From Alphaproteobacteria bacterium (lineage in GTDB: Bacteria > Pseudomonadota > Alphaproteobacteria > Rhizobiales > Rhizobiaceae), in the NCBI GenBank assembly GCA_030428345.1, contig JAUIBM010000222.1:1-5744 (forward strand): a DNA stretch of 5,744 nt. The letters run 5' to 3'. The translations under genes and the position numbers were made by a program. Positions 5,567-5,744 of the stretch are shown here, one piece after another. Numbering within the stretch: the stretch's first letter is position 1; each line of letters begins with the position of its first letter. The notes below the pieces were generated by a model. It saw only the letters and a list, made by a program, of their open reading frames with translations. It was not told the origin of the DNA and searched no databases.

Positions 5567-5744
5567 ATGTCGACCAACACACTTATCGCCAACGGAAGGG
5601 TCTTGCTGCCGGACGGATCGCTTCAGGCGCTTGACGTCGCAATTTCCGATGGACGCATTTCCGCTCTTCTGGAGCCGGGCTTCGAGTGGAAGGCGGATAC
5701 CACCATCGACGCGGGCGGACTCCTTGTTCTGCCGGGCGTGATCG
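5567..5744 (+). CDS. Cyclic amidohydrolase N-terminus (dihydroorotase/allantoinase/hydantoinase type), partial
   Basis: The start ATG 5567-5569 has GAGGAA (5555-5560) 6 nt upstream; the gene begins 22 nt after the ohr-type stop and runs off the right edge after 59 codons. The visible part is the N-terminal beta-sandwich of the metal-dependent amidohydrolase superfamily: TLIANGRVLLPDGS (5-18), the ALDVAISDGRISALL strands (21-35), then TIDAGGLLVLPGVI (46-59), which leads directly into the place where the family's metal-binding D-x-H-x-H would come, just beyond the window. The wording is closest to allantoinase, dihydroorotase and dihydropyrimidinase/hydantoinase proteins, which open cyclic amides or imides with one or two zinc ions. 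The substrate cannot be decided from this fragment. Its presence beside the hydrolase/flavoenzyme operon suggests a nitrogen-containing ring compound as the pathway substrate (inference). Confidence 0.85.
   Translation, partial: MSTNTLIANGRVLLPDGSLQALDVAISDGRISALLEPGFEWKADTTIDAGGLLVLPGVI

Noticed and set aside
1..5744. CRISPR array, tRNA/rRNA gene, insertion sequence or rho-independent terminator
   Set aside because: I saw no regularly spaced repeats, clover-leaf candidates, transposase motifs, terminal inverted repeats or GC-stem plus T-run structures; non-coding space is limited to short gaps and the 104-bp divergent region.

Overview
The window is GC-rich with densely packed genes and long antisense open frames, as expected of a high-GC proteobacterium. 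An alphaproteobacterium is my best guess, but this is inference from composition and gene content; no rRNA or tRNA anchors it. It looks like an accessory catabolic locus built around one divergent control region at about 5021-5124.

Leftward arm (minus strand, transcribed from about 5020 down to the left edge): a 533-aa tandem alpha/beta-hydrolase protein, then a 659-aa trimethylamine-dehydrogenase/2,4-dienoyl-CoA-reductase-type FMN/4Fe-4S/FAD oxidoreductase, then a 326-aa NAD-dependent epimerase/dehydratase-type (extended SDR) enzyme. Both junctions among these three are 4-bp ATGA stop/start overlaps, so they are very probably translationally coupled. After 21 nt comes a 76-aa unrecognised helical protein, and 17 nt later a further unrecognised gene whose reading frame runs off the left edge.

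Rightward arm (plus strand): an Ohr/OsmC-family thiol peroxidase (139 aa), followed 22 nt later by the N-terminus of a cyclic-amide hydrolase (dihydroorotase/allantoinase/hydantoinase superfamily) that runs off the right edge.

Between the arms, a 26-bp imperfect palindrome (5057-5082; arms ATTGTCA and TGACAAT, core CTGT-nn-ACAG) lies nearly equidistant from the two start codons. It is a good candidate for a shared operator.

At the left edge, the plus strand of about 2-109 encodes an unmistakable piece of an ABC-transporter ATPase (H-loop region, osmoprotectant-uptake type). This breaks off at about 110-116, exactly where the leftward unrecognised gene appears to lose its own sequence. Two convergent genes are therefore joined tail to tail with both 3' ends missing: either a real deletion/rearrangement or an assembly chimera.

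Working model (inference): an inducible catabolic cluster for an unidentified, possibly amide- or ring-containing substrate, in which a cyclic amidohydrolase, an unusual alpha/beta hydrolase, a flavin reductase/dehydrogenase and an SDR act in sequence. The unusual points are the hydrolase with His in the nucleophile position and a degenerate second hydrolase domain, and the flavoenzyme with His in place of the usual active-site Tyr.
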